A stretch of DNA of 6,303 nucleotides from positions 1-6,303 of the forward strand of contig NZ_JBEQZJ010000082.1 in the NCBI RefSeq assembly GCF_045223415.1, read 5' to 3'. The translations under genes and the position numbers were made by a program. The first letter of the stretch is position 1; every line of letters begins with the position of its first letter. Shown piece by piece: positions 1-5,813 of this stretch. The stretch comes from Hoskinsella mucinilytica (lineage in GTDB: Bacteria > Bacillota_I > Bacilli_A > Erysipelotrichales > Erysipelotrichaceae). The notes beneath the pieces are model-generated. The model did no database searches, had not been told where the DNA came from, and saw nothing but the letters and a program-made list of their open reading frames with translations.

Positions 1-1
1 G

Positions 2-52
2 TTTGTGGATGGTGTCTATGCAAGAAGGAGGGGAAAGAAAGCAGACCGGTAA
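2..52 (+). CDS. Possible 3' end of an upstream CDS (partial)
   Basis: Read from base 2, this frame gives a short tail, FVDGVYARRRGKKADR, ending in TAA at 50-52, 23 nt before the next gene. The basic Arg/Lys-rich end resembles cytoplasmic tails of membrane proteins or kinases that often precede the priming transferase in Gram-positive capsule loci. Sixteen residues are too few to assign a family. A competing frame from base 3 stays open to TAG at 105-107 and would overlap the next gene by 32 nt. The choice between them is not settled by the sequence shown. Confidence 0.3.
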   Translation, partial: FVDGVYARRRGKKADR

Positions 53-57
53 CGGTC
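44..57 (+). promoter_or_regulatory. RNA hairpin with GUAA (GNRA) tetraloop before the priming transferase
   Basis: GACCG (44-48), loop GTAA (49-52) and CGGTC (53-57) form a perfect 5-bp GC-rich stem with a GNRA-type tetraloop, 18 nt before the start codon at 76. No U-run follows, so it is not an intrinsic terminator. LoaP-family antiterminators are known to bind a small hairpin in the 5' leader of their target operons, and a LoaP-like gene lies downstream. This hairpin is therefore a candidate target or a translation-modulating structure. The pairing is seen directly; the role is inferred. Confidence 0.35.
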
Positions 58-75
58 ATATGAATTTCAAAAGCA

Positions 76-1443
76 ATGAGGACGAAAAAAAATATAAGTT
101 TCATTAGTTTTCTGCTAGAGCTTATCTTCATTCTGTTTATGACATTGCTGATGCGTAATTCTGTTGATTATTCTTTGCGTTTTGTGATTCTTTATCTTAT
201 GATCCAAGCCATGTTTGGGCATTATCGTGTTTCTACTTTGTTGATTTGGGAAGAAATTGAATTGTTGATAAAGAGTCATCTTTGTTTCTATTTTGCCAGC
301 CTCTTATTGATCGACATAGGAAGATATAGCATCTATCTCATGATTGTCAATTTGGTCATTACATTATTGGCATTTGTGTACAGTGTATTGATCAATCGAG
401 CTATTCGTATTGTGATGCGTAATTCCTCGAAAGAAAATGTATTGATCATTGGTACTGGCAAAGAAGCAACTCAGCTTGCTCATGTATGTAAAACCAATCG
501 ATTTTCTTTGATGGATGTGCAAGGCTTTATCAATGTCAATGATGTAGAACTATTTCCTAATCTACATCAAGAAGTTTTGGTAGAAGGCGATATTTACCCA
601 GTGAAGGATCTTTTAAAGAAGATATCAGATTTGGATATTGATACGGTTATTATCGCAATTCCAAATGTTTCTAGAAGTCAAATGAATCATTTTATGAATA
701 TCCTTTACAATCAAGTGGAGAAAATCAAATATCTATCGCAGACATCTAGTTTGATTACCTTTGATACAAAGGTAGAAGACTTTGATGGGTTGCTTGTAGT
801 ATCTACATCAAGAGGGATGACGAATATTGGAAGTAGAATGATGAAACGAGTAATTGACATACTTGGTGGATTAGCAGGATGTTTATTATTATTACCATTG
901 ATTTGGTATGTTCGTAAGAAGAATCACGAAAATGGAGATAAAGAACCTATTTTCTTCACACAAGAAAGAATCGGTAAGGATGGTAAGCCATTTAAGATTT
1001 ATAAGTTTCGAACAATGGTACCTCATGCAGAGGAAGTTCTAGAACAATTGATGGAAGAAGATCCGGCAATCAGAGAAGAATATGAAACAAACAAAAAATT
1101 AAGAGATGATCCAAGAATTACAGTAGCAGGAAAAGTATTAAGGGAGAAAAGCCTCGATGAGTTTCCACAGTTTATCAATGTGATAAAAGGACAAATGAGT
1201 TTAGTAGGACCAAGACCATATCTACCAAGAGAAATCAAGGATATGGGAATGTATTATAACAGCGTGATCGGTTGCACACCGGGAGTAACCGGAATGTGGC
1301 AGAGTCATGGAAGAAGTGATGTTAGTTTTGAAGATCGCCTACAGATGGACGATTACTATTATAGAAATTGGAGTATCTGGTTGGATATGACAATACTGAT
1401 CAAAACAGTAAAGATGGTATTCAAAGGTGAAGGAGCACTCTAA
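76..1443 (+). CDS. Polyprenyl-phosphate sugar-1-phosphate transferase (priming glycosyltransferase)
   Basis: This is an integral membrane enzyme predicted to move a sugar-1-phosphate from a UDP-sugar to undecaprenyl phosphate, the first step of repeat-unit assembly. At 455 aa it has the usual length of the WbaP/WcaJ-type long form. Hydrophobic segments lie at about 7-26, 33-48, 68-80 and 84-107. A Rossmann-like domain starts at 121 (IIGTGKEA). The catalytic bacterial sugar transferase domain covers about 255-449. It opens with a membrane segment (MKRVIDILGG, about 256-278), then shows FFTQERIGKDGKPFKIYKFR (293-312), the catalytic Asp-Glu pair in LDEFPQ (361-362), SLVGPRPYLP (375-384) and PGVTGMWQ (402-409). 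An in-frame stop at 61-63 restricts the start to ATG 76. No good ribosome binding site sits close to it: a GGAGG-rich stretch at 25-33 is too far away, so coupling to an upstream gene is likely. The sugar specificity cannot be read from the sequence. Confidence 0.94.
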   Translation: MRTKKNISFISFLLELIFILFMTLLMRNSVDYSLRFVILYLMIQAMFGHYRVSTLLIWEEIELLIKSHLCFYFASLLLIDIGRYSIYLMIVNLVITLLAFVYSVLINRAIRIVMRNSSKENVLIIGTGKEATQLAHVCKTNRFSLMDVQGFINVNDVELFPNLHQEVLVEGDIYPVKDLLKKISDLDIDTVIIAIPNVSRSQMNHFMNILYNQVEKIKYLSQTSSLITFDTKVEDFDGLLVVSTSRGMTNIGSRMMKRVIDILGGLAGCLLLLPLIWYVRKKNHENGDKEPIFFTQERIGKDGKPFKIYKFRTMVPHAEEVLEQLMEEDPAIREEYETNKKLRDDPRITVAGKVLREKSLDEFPQFINVIKGQMSLVGPRPYLPREIKDMGMYYNSVIGCTPGVTGMWQSHGRSDVSFEDRLQMDDYYYRNWSIWLDMTILIKTVKMVFKGEGAL

Positions 1444-1967
1444 TGAAGGATACAAATTGGTATGTATTGTTTGTGATGGGTGGAAAAGAAAAGCAGTTAT
1501 GCGAATTTCTGAATCAAGAAGAGAATTGGTATGCTTTCTATCCTAAAATTGAATTAGTAAGAAGAAAAAACAGTATTGATTATTTGGTTGAGAAACCATT
1601 ATTTCCGAGTTATATCTTCATTGAAAGTAATCAAAAACATATTGTATTTAAGGAAAAATTGCATGTATTAAGAAGCAGGAAAACCGGTATTGTAAAAGAA
1701 CTGCATTATGAAGATGATATTCCTGCTTTACATAGTGAGGAAAAGGAATATCTTCAAGCCTTATTAAATGATGATTTTGTTTTGAAGAAATCTACAGGAT
1801 TTATAGAGCAGGATCACGTAGTGATTAAGGATGGTCCTTTAAAAGGATATGAAAGCAAGATTAGTAAAATCAATCGTCATAAAAGAAATGCAATATTAGA
1901 AGTAGAACTATTACATAAGAAAGTAAATGTAACAGTACCATTAGAAATATTAAAACGAACTGAATAA
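1443..1967 (+). CDS. loaP: LoaP-like specialised NusG paralogue (transcription antiterminator)
   Basis: This 174-aa protein has the two-domain plan of NusG. An N-terminal NGN domain (about 5-105) carries WYVLFVMGGKEKQ near the start and KPLFPSYIFI at 51-60. A C-terminal KOW domain (about 122-170) carries DHVVIKDGPLKGYESKISKI. The protein lies inside a polysaccharide operon, so it is a specialised paralogue rather than housekeeping NusG, which normally follows secE. LoaP members act on RNA polymerase to suppress termination in long polysaccharide or antibiotic operons, and recognise a leader RNA hairpin. The start ATG overlaps the previous stop (TAATG), and GAAGGAG at 1429-1435 is a well-placed ribosome binding site 7 nt upstream, so it should be co-translated with the priming transferase. 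Placement in the LoaP branch, rather than another NusG-paralogue branch, rests on the motifs and the Gram-positive context. Confidence 0.87.
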   Translation: MKDTNWYVLFVMGGKEKQLCEFLNQEENWYAFYPKIELVRRKNSIDYLVEKPLFPSYIFIESNQKHIVFKEKLHVLRSRKTGIVKELHYEDDIPALHSEEKEYLQALLNDDFVLKKSTGFIEQDHVVIKDGPLKGYESKISKINRHKRNAILEVELLHKKVNVTVPLEILKRTE

Positions 1968-1976
1968 GATATAAAA

Positions 1977-1990
1977 GTTGCCAGGGGCAC
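1977..1990 (+). promoter_or_regulatory. Small hairpin TGCC-AGG-GGCA, candidate LoaP recognition element
   Basis: TGCC (1979-1982) pairs with GGCA (1986-1989) around an AGG triloop. G1977 can pair with C1990 if U1978 is bulged. It starts 10 nt after the loaP-like stop codon, where an antiterminator target for the downstream cassette would be expected. The inverted repeat is seen; binding by LoaP is only inferred from family knowledge. The stem is short and could be chance. Confidence 0.25.
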
Positions 1991-2052
1991 ATTATAGAAG
2001 ATACAGGGACATACTTAACCGTTCAACACTTTATGTGGGGGAAGGGAGGAGT

Positions 2053-2085
2053 ATGTTTTTTATGTTGGAAGGAGGTACGCAATGA
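2053..2085 (+). other. Possible 10-codon minicistron overlapping the GT2 start (MFFMLEGGTQ)
   Basis: ATG at 2053 reads ten codons to TGA at 2083-2085, which overlaps the GT2 start codon as ATGA. A purine-rich GGAAGGGAGG lies just before it, but closer to the ATG than is ideal. Codons 5-8 also form the ribosome binding site of the GT2 gene. Translation of this short frame could tune or couple GT2 translation. It could equally be a chance open frame. Confidence 0.18.
2067..2076 (+). promoter_or_regulatory. Strong ribosome binding site for the first GT2 gene
   Basis: GGAAGGAGGT is a near-complete complement to the 16S rRNA 3' end, 5 nt before ATG 2082. It fixes that start codon and is the strongest translation signal in the window together with the one at 3823-3830. 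Confidence 0.75.
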
Positions 2086-2933
2086 AAGGAACAATTGAGA
2101 TTATTTGCCCTTTATATAACGCAGAAGCATATATAGAGAAATTACACCAATCGATATTGAAACAAGAAAATGCAAACATTGAAAGAATTCACTATATTTT
2201 AACAAAAAGTAATGATAAAAGTGAGCTTATTTTAAAAACACTAAATCTAGATTATGAGTTAATAGAACCACATGACTTTTCCCATAGTTTAACAAGAGAA
2301 AAAGCAGCAATGAATAGTAATGCTGACATTATTGTATTTATTACGCAAGATATTGTAATTGAAAAAAAAGATTGGTTAAGTAAGTTAACAGAAGATATAT
2401 ATAGAGGAAATTGTGAAGCAACATATAGTAGACAGTTATGTAATAATAATTCGATCGAGAAATATACTAGAGAAAAAAATTATCCAAAAGAATCTTCAAT
2501 AAAAGATTATAATTCAATTAAAGAATTAGGATTAAATACTTTTTTCTTTTCGGACGCTTCTTCAGCAATAAGTACTAAAGTGTTTAAAGAATTAAATGGT
2601 TATGATTCTAAAAAACTGCCTATAAGCGAAGATATGTATATTGCACACAAAATCATAAAAAACGGATACAGAATAAAATATTGTGCAGATTCTGAGGTAA
2701 TACATTCGCACGATTTTTCATTTAAGGAATTATTTGAACGCTATAAGCTAACTGGAAAGTTTTTTAAAGAAAACAGTTTTTTAAATAAATATGGAACAAC
2801 TGAATCCGGAAAGAATCTCGCAATATATATTTTGAAAAGAGCAGTTAAAGAAGGGAACTTTAATGCAATGAAGGAGTATATTCCTAATATGATTGCTAGA
2901 TATTTAGGAATGAAGGTAGGTGAATTATTATGA
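2082..2933 (+). CDS. Family 2 glycosyltransferase, rhamnosyltransferase-like
   Basis: This predicted cytoplasmic, membrane-associated GT-A fold enzyme of 283 aa would add one sugar to the lipid-linked repeat unit. The N-terminal strand IEIICPLYNAEAYI (5-18) is the GT2 entry motif. EPHDFSHSLTREKAA (62-76) and ITQD (87-90) match the form seen in rhamnosyltransferase-type GT2 proteins, with TQD in the metal/nucleotide-binding DXD position. FFFSDASSA (154-162) and SED (182-184) fit the acceptor loop and catalytic-base region, followed by IHSHDFS (207-213). Length is normal and the gene is intact. The start is set by a strong ribosome binding site 5 nt upstream, and the end overlaps the next gene as ATGA, which points to coupled translation. 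The donor is probably a dTDP- or other NDP-deoxysugar, but that is inference from family resemblance. Confidence 0.88.
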   Translation: MKGTIEIICPLYNAEAYIEKLHQSILKQENANIERIHYILTKSNDKSELILKTLNLDYELIEPHDFSHSLTREKAAMNSNADIIVFITQDIVIEKKDWLSKLTEDIYRGNCEATYSRQLCNNNSIEKYTREKNYPKESSIKDYNSIKELGLNTFFFSDASSAISTKVFKELNGYDSKKLPISEDMYIAHKIIKNGYRIKYCADSEVIHSHDFSFKELFERYKLTGKFFKENSFLNKYGTTESGKNLAIYILKRAVKEGNFNAMKEYIPNMIARYLGMKVGELL

Positions 2934-3802
2934 ATGACTTAGTTTCTATAATAATGCCTACTTATAATAGAGCAAATTTAATAGAGAGAGCAATAGATTC
3001 TATACTAAATCAGACATATAGTAATATAGAGTTGATTATAGTTGATGATTGTTCCACAGATGAAACAAAAGAAATAATTGGTAAATATTCTGACGAAAGA
3101 CTTTTATATTTCAAATTACTGAAAAACTCAGGAGCTAATGCCGCAAGAAACTTAGGCATACAGAAATCTAGGGGAGAATTTATTACATTTCAAGATAGTG
3201 ATGATGTATCAATGCTTGATAGAATAGAAAAAGAAGTAAAGTATATAAAAAGGAAAAGATGTGATTGGGTTTTTTGTTCTTTTTGTAGTGTTTTAAAAAA
3301 TGATAAGATAAAAAAGCAAAAAATTATTATAGAAGATGATAGTGATATATACCAAAAGCTTTTAAATGGAAATTTCATAACAACTCAAGCAGTACTTTGT
3401 AAAAAGGAGATTTTAGAAAAAATAAAGTTTGATGATACTTTACCGAGATTTCAAGATTGGGACTTATTTATAAGAATTTCAAAAGAGTTCAATGGATCTT
3501 ACTTAAATGAAATATTAGTAAAAATGTTTCCACAGGAAGACAGTATAAGTGCCAATAATAGTAAAGGAATATTAGCATTAAAAGAAATTGTCAAAAAATA
3601 TCAAGATAATTTTAATCAAAGTCAAAAAGCAAGGATATATTGTAGAATTGCTCTGTTTGAAATGTTAGATTCAAATAAAAAAAATGCAAATATTTATTTT
3701 AAGAAAGCATTATCAATAAAAAAAGATTTTATGTGTTTATTACTATTTGTTTTATTCAAAATCAATATTTTAAAAGTTTTATATCCTAAAATAAAGAAGT
3801 AA
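2930..3802 (+). CDS. Family 2 glycosyltransferase
   Basis: This 290-aa GT-A enzyme is predicted to transfer a further sugar in repeat-unit assembly on the cytoplasmic face of the membrane. It shows the full GT2 signature: SIIMPTYNRANLIERAIDSI (6-25), VDDCSTDET (38-46) for nucleotide binding, NSGANAARNLGI (66-77), the DXD-type QDSDD (88-92) and FQDWDLFIRI (164-173) in the catalytic-base region. The last third (about 210-290) is Lys-rich and ends in a hydrophobic stretch (MCLLLFVLFKINILKVL, about 268-284) that could anchor it to the membrane. It starts inside the stop of the preceding gene (ATGA), with a moderate AGGTAGGTGA upstream. A 62-nt gap follows it. Donor and acceptor sugars are unknown. 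The gene is very AT-rich, like its neighbours. Confidence 0.9.
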   Translation: MNDLVSIIMPTYNRANLIERAIDSILNQTYSNIELIIVDDCSTDETKEIIGKYSDERLLYFKLLKNSGANAARNLGIQKSRGEFITFQDSDDVSMLDRIEKEVKYIKRKRCDWVFCSFCSVLKNDKIKKQKIIIEDDSDIYQKLLNGNFITTQAVLCKKEILEKIKFDDTLPRFQDWDLFIRISKEFNGSYLNEILVKMFPQEDSISANNSKGILALKEIVKKYQDNFNQSQKARIYCRIALFEMLDSNKKNANIYFKKALSIKKDFMCLLLFVLFKINILKVLYPKIKK

Positions 3803-3822
3803 AAAAAGAATTATATTTCAAT

Positions 3823-3830
3823 AAGGAGGT
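3823..3830 (+). promoter_or_regulatory. Strong ribosome binding site far upstream of the WbsX-like start
   Basis: AAGGAGGT is a near-perfect Shine-Dalgarno sequence, but it lies 34 nt before ATG 3865, too far to serve that codon directly. It is ideally spaced (5 nt) from TTG 3836, which opens a ten-codon frame ending at the real gene's start. Confidence 0.6.
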
Positions 3831-3835
3831 AAAGA

Positions 3836-3868
3836 TTGATACAGTTTAGTAGCAATCAAAAAATATGA
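3836..3868 (+). other. Possible 10-codon leader minicistron, TTG start (MIQFSSNQKI)
   Basis: TTG at 3836, 5 nt after AAGGAGGT, reads ten codons to TGA at 3866-3868. That stop overlaps the WbsX-like start codon as ATGA. The main gene cannot be extended back to this ribosome binding site, because its own frame has TAG at 3850-3852. Ribosomes loaded at the strong site would stop exactly on the main start and could reinitiate, making this a candidate coupling leader. Alternatives are a degenerate junction left by recombination, or a former start separated by a frameshift. Confidence 0.3.
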
Positions 3869-4932
3869 AAATTTTAGCAATATATTTACCAGCATTTCAT
3901 CGTGAAATATTCAATGATATGGCATGGGGAAAAGGGTTTACAGAGTGGAATAATGTAAAAAATGGTAAGAAATTATATAAGGGTCATATACAACCTCTAA
4001 TTCCACTAAACGATAACTATTACGATTTATCAAATAAAGAGTCAATAGAAACACAGATTAAAATAGCAAAGCAGAATAAAATAGATGGTTTTATATTCTA
4101 TCATTATTGGTTTGGAAATGATAAAAAAGCTCTTTACAAACCTGCTGAAATTATGAAAAATGAAATAAAAGAAGAGTTTACGTACTGTTTTTGTTGGGCA
4201 AACCATAGTTGGATAAAAAATTGGCATGATAAGTCGAATGAGACGATAGTAAATCAAATATATGGTGATGAAAAAGAGTGGGATAAGCATATAAAATATT
4301 TAATACCTTTTTTTAAAGACGAAAAATACATAAAGATAGATGGAAGACCAGTTCTTTACATTTATAATATGAATGACATTAAATGTTTTGATAAGATGTT
4401 AGATTATTGGAATACTAGTTTAAAAAATAATGACATAAAGCCAATATATATAGTAGAATATATATCTGCTAGAAATAAAAAAAATAATTGTAAAAAAACA
4501 GAAGCAGTTGTAGAATTTGAACCATTATATACGACATTCTTCGACATAACATTCATACAAAAATTAAAAAGATTTTTATGTAAAAAACTAAACAAAATTG
4601 ATTTTCAAGATTATGACTATATTTGGAATAAAATAATAAATAGAAAGAGAACATACAATGGAATAAATATTCAGAAAGGTTGCTTTGTTAAATGGGACAA
4701 CTCTGCTAGAAAAGGTCATAATTGTATGATAGTAAAAAATGATACACCTGATAAATTTAAAAAAAACTTGGAGTCTTTGATAAATAATAATAGAAAAGAT
4801 TCTTCTAACGATTTTGTAGTAATTAATGCATGGAATGAGTGGAGTGAGGGTGCTGTATTGGAACCAGATCAACATTATAAGTATGCATACTTAGAAAGTG
4901 TTAAGAAAGCTGTTGAAAATTATGAAGAATAA
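3865..4932 (+). CDS. WbsX-like (GH99-like) glycan biosynthesis protein
   Basis: This 355-aa protein matches the WbsX family, found in O-antigen and capsule loci and usually annotated as a glycosyltransferase with a GH99-like TIM-barrel fold. Recognisable blocks are IYLPAFH (6-12), WGKGFTEWNNV (21-31), DGFIFYHYWF (74-83), FCWANHSW (109-116), IDGRPVLYIY (158-167), FVKWDNSARKG (274-284) and the C-terminal INAWNEWSEGAVLEPD (330-345). The acidic and aromatic residues in the last block are typical of the active-site region. There is no signal peptide, so it is probably cytoplasmic. Length is full for the family. The start at ATG 3865 is forced by an in-frame stop at 3850-3852, yet it lacks a close ribosome binding site. 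The end overlaps the next gene by 11 nt. Its precise reaction is poorly established even for the family, so transferase activity is inferred. Confidence 0.88.
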   Translation: MKILAIYLPAFHREIFNDMAWGKGFTEWNNVKNGKKLYKGHIQPLIPLNDNYYDLSNKESIETQIKIAKQNKIDGFIFYHYWFGNDKKALYKPAEIMKNEIKEEFTYCFCWANHSWIKNWHDKSNETIVNQIYGDEKEWDKHIKYLIPFFKDEKYIKIDGRPVLYIYNMNDIKCFDKMLDYWNTSLKNNDIKPIYIVEYISARNKKNNCKKTEAVVEFEPLYTTFFDITFIQKLKRFLCKKLNKIDFQDYDYIWNKIINRKRTYNGINIQKGCFVKWDNSARKGHNCMIVKNDTPDKFKKNLESLINNNRKDSSNDFVVINAWNEWSEGAVLEPDQHYKYAYLESVKKAVENYEE

Positions 4933-5812
4933 TATTTTAGTTATGATGTCGACCTTTAATGGAGAAAAATATATAAAGAAACAAATTGAGTCATTATTGA
5001 ATCAAAAAGATGTTAATTTAAAAATAGATATAAGAGATGATGGGTCTAATGATGATACCTTGCAAATATTATACAATTACAGTAATGAATATGATATTGT
5101 GTCATATCATAAAGGTTCTAATATTGGGTATGCGAAAAGTTTTTGGCAATTAGTACAAAATTCAGACGAATATGAATATTATGCTTTTTGTGATCAAGAT
5201 GACATATGGCAAGATAACAAATTAGCAAGAGCTATAGGGTTATTAAAAGAGCAAATGAACCAAGATCAACCTCTTTTGTATACAAGTAGGGTAGAATCTT
5301 TTAATAATGATATGGAATTAATAAGTCAAGATACATTCAAAAATCATAAGATTTTAAATGTATATGAATCTTTACAAAAATCAGTGGTACCCGGATGTGT
5401 CTTTGTTTTTAATAATGCTACAATGAAATACTTGAGGGAGTATAACGGTTATATTGAATCTCATGATTGGATTGTTTATTTAATTGTCACTATTTTTGGG
5501 AAAGTTATTTTTGATGATGAATGTTATATTAAATATCGTATACATGAAAATAACACAATTGGGCAAGTATCGGATTTTAAAAGAATAAGAGGTAAAATAA
5601 AAAATTTTTTCAGACCTAATAAAAACACACGATCTAAAGTAGCTAAAGATATATATACGACATACAACAATAGACTTTCGCCAGTTTTTTCAGAAGATAT
5701 TAAAGAATTAGCATATTATAAAGATGATTTTAAATTAAAGCTTAAATTGATAATTAATCGTAATTTCAAGGGTTTTATTTTTAAATTATATGTAATATTA
5801 GGGAAGGTTTAA
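4922..5812 (+). CDS. Family 2 glycosyltransferase, rhamnosyltransferase-like
   Basis: This 296-aa GT-A enzyme is predicted to add another sugar to the lipid-linked unit. From ATG 4922 it begins MKNNILVMMSTFNGEKYI, the normal GT2 N-terminus. An upstream in-frame GTG at 4898 would add only eight residues, with no better ribosome binding site, so 4922 is preferred. Motifs are IRDDGSNDDT (37-46) for nucleotide binding, FCDQDDIW (89-96) for the DXD metal site, PGCVFVFN (157-164), SHDWIVYLI (180-188) for the catalytic-base region and YRIHENNTIGQ (205-215). The CDQDDIW/HDW/YR.H.NN combination is typical of rhamnosyl- and related deoxysugar transferases. It overlaps the previous gene by 11 nt, and its stop is one base from the next start, so translation is likely coupled. 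Specificity remains a prediction. Confidence 0.9.
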   Translation: MKNNILVMMSTFNGEKYIKKQIESLLNQKDVNLKIDIRDDGSNDDTLQILYNYSNEYDIVSYHKGSNIGYAKSFWQLVQNSDEYEYYAFCDQDDIWQDNKLARAIGLLKEQMNQDQPLLYTSRVESFNNDMELISQDTFKNHKILNVYESLQKSVVPGCVFVFNNATMKYLREYNGYIESHDWIVYLIVTIFGKVIFDDECYIKYRIHENNTIGQVSDFKRIRGKIKNFFRPNKNTRSKVAKDIYTTYNNRLSPVFSEDIKELAYYKDDFKLKLKLIINRNFKGFIFKLYVILGKV

Positions 5813-5813
5813 T

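Larger units (their letters stand above)
1968..2081 (+). promoter_or_regulatory. Untranslated leader between loaP-like gene and transferase cassette
   Basis: This 114-nt gap is the longest non-coding stretch in the window and marks the switch from the GC-richer head genes to the AT-rich cassette. It holds a small hairpin (1977-1990), the segment ACATAC (2009-2014) able to pair with GTATGT (2051-2056) just before TTTTTT (2056-2061), and a competing partner TATGT (2032-2036). Such mutually exclusive pairings next to a U-run resemble an attenuator. However, the long stem is only 6 bp and AU-rich, so terminator strength would be weak. No convincing -35/-10 promoter pair was seen. A purine-rich tract (2036-2050) precedes a minicistron and the strong ribosome binding site of the next gene. 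Confidence 0.35.

Noticed and set aside
85..92. Run of eight A in codons 4-6 of the priming transferase as a phase-variation tract; similar A8-A9 runs occur at 2362-2369, 4477-4484, 4759-4766 and 5989-5997.
   Set aside because: Runs of this length are expected by chance in such AT-rich coding DNA, and all frames are intact; there is no evidence of slippage.
1023..1238. Minus-strand open frame of 71 codons inside the priming transferase gene.
   Set aside because: It lies opposite a highly conserved catalytic domain, has no ribosome binding site or recognisable motif, and is a shadow of the real gene.
1980..1988. GCCAGGGGC matches part of the proteobacterial JUMPstart sequence upstream of RfaH-controlled operons.
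   Set aside because: Only nine bases match. The functional ops core (GGCGGTAGCGTG) is not present after it, and RfaH/ops belongs to Proteobacteria, so this is most likely chance.
1978..2005. TTGCCA and GATACA about 16 bases apart as a promoter before the transferase cassette.
   Set aside because: The -10 candidate matches the consensus at only three positions and there is no extended -10. The genes read well as one operon.
3190..3378. Minus-strand open frame opposite the second GT2 gene.
   Set aside because: It is a low-complexity Ser/Phe/Ile shadow opposite conserved GT2 sequence, with no start signal.
3803..3864. The 62-nt gap between the second GT2 and the WbsX-like gene as a terminator or promoter site.
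   Set aside because: No GC-rich inverted repeat with a U-run and no -35/-10 pair was found; only the ribosome binding site and short leader frame stand out.
4042..4875. Three minus-strand open frames opposite the WbsX-like gene (4042-4290, 4404-4595, 4588-4875).
   Set aside because: They are antisense to a well-supported gene, and their Phe/Ile/Tyr-rich composition is what AT-rich coding DNA gives on the opposite strand.
4898..4921. GTG at 4898 as the start of the last GT2 gene.
   Set aside because: It adds eight residues outside the usual GT2 N-terminus and has no better ribosome binding site; ATG 4922 gives the typical start.
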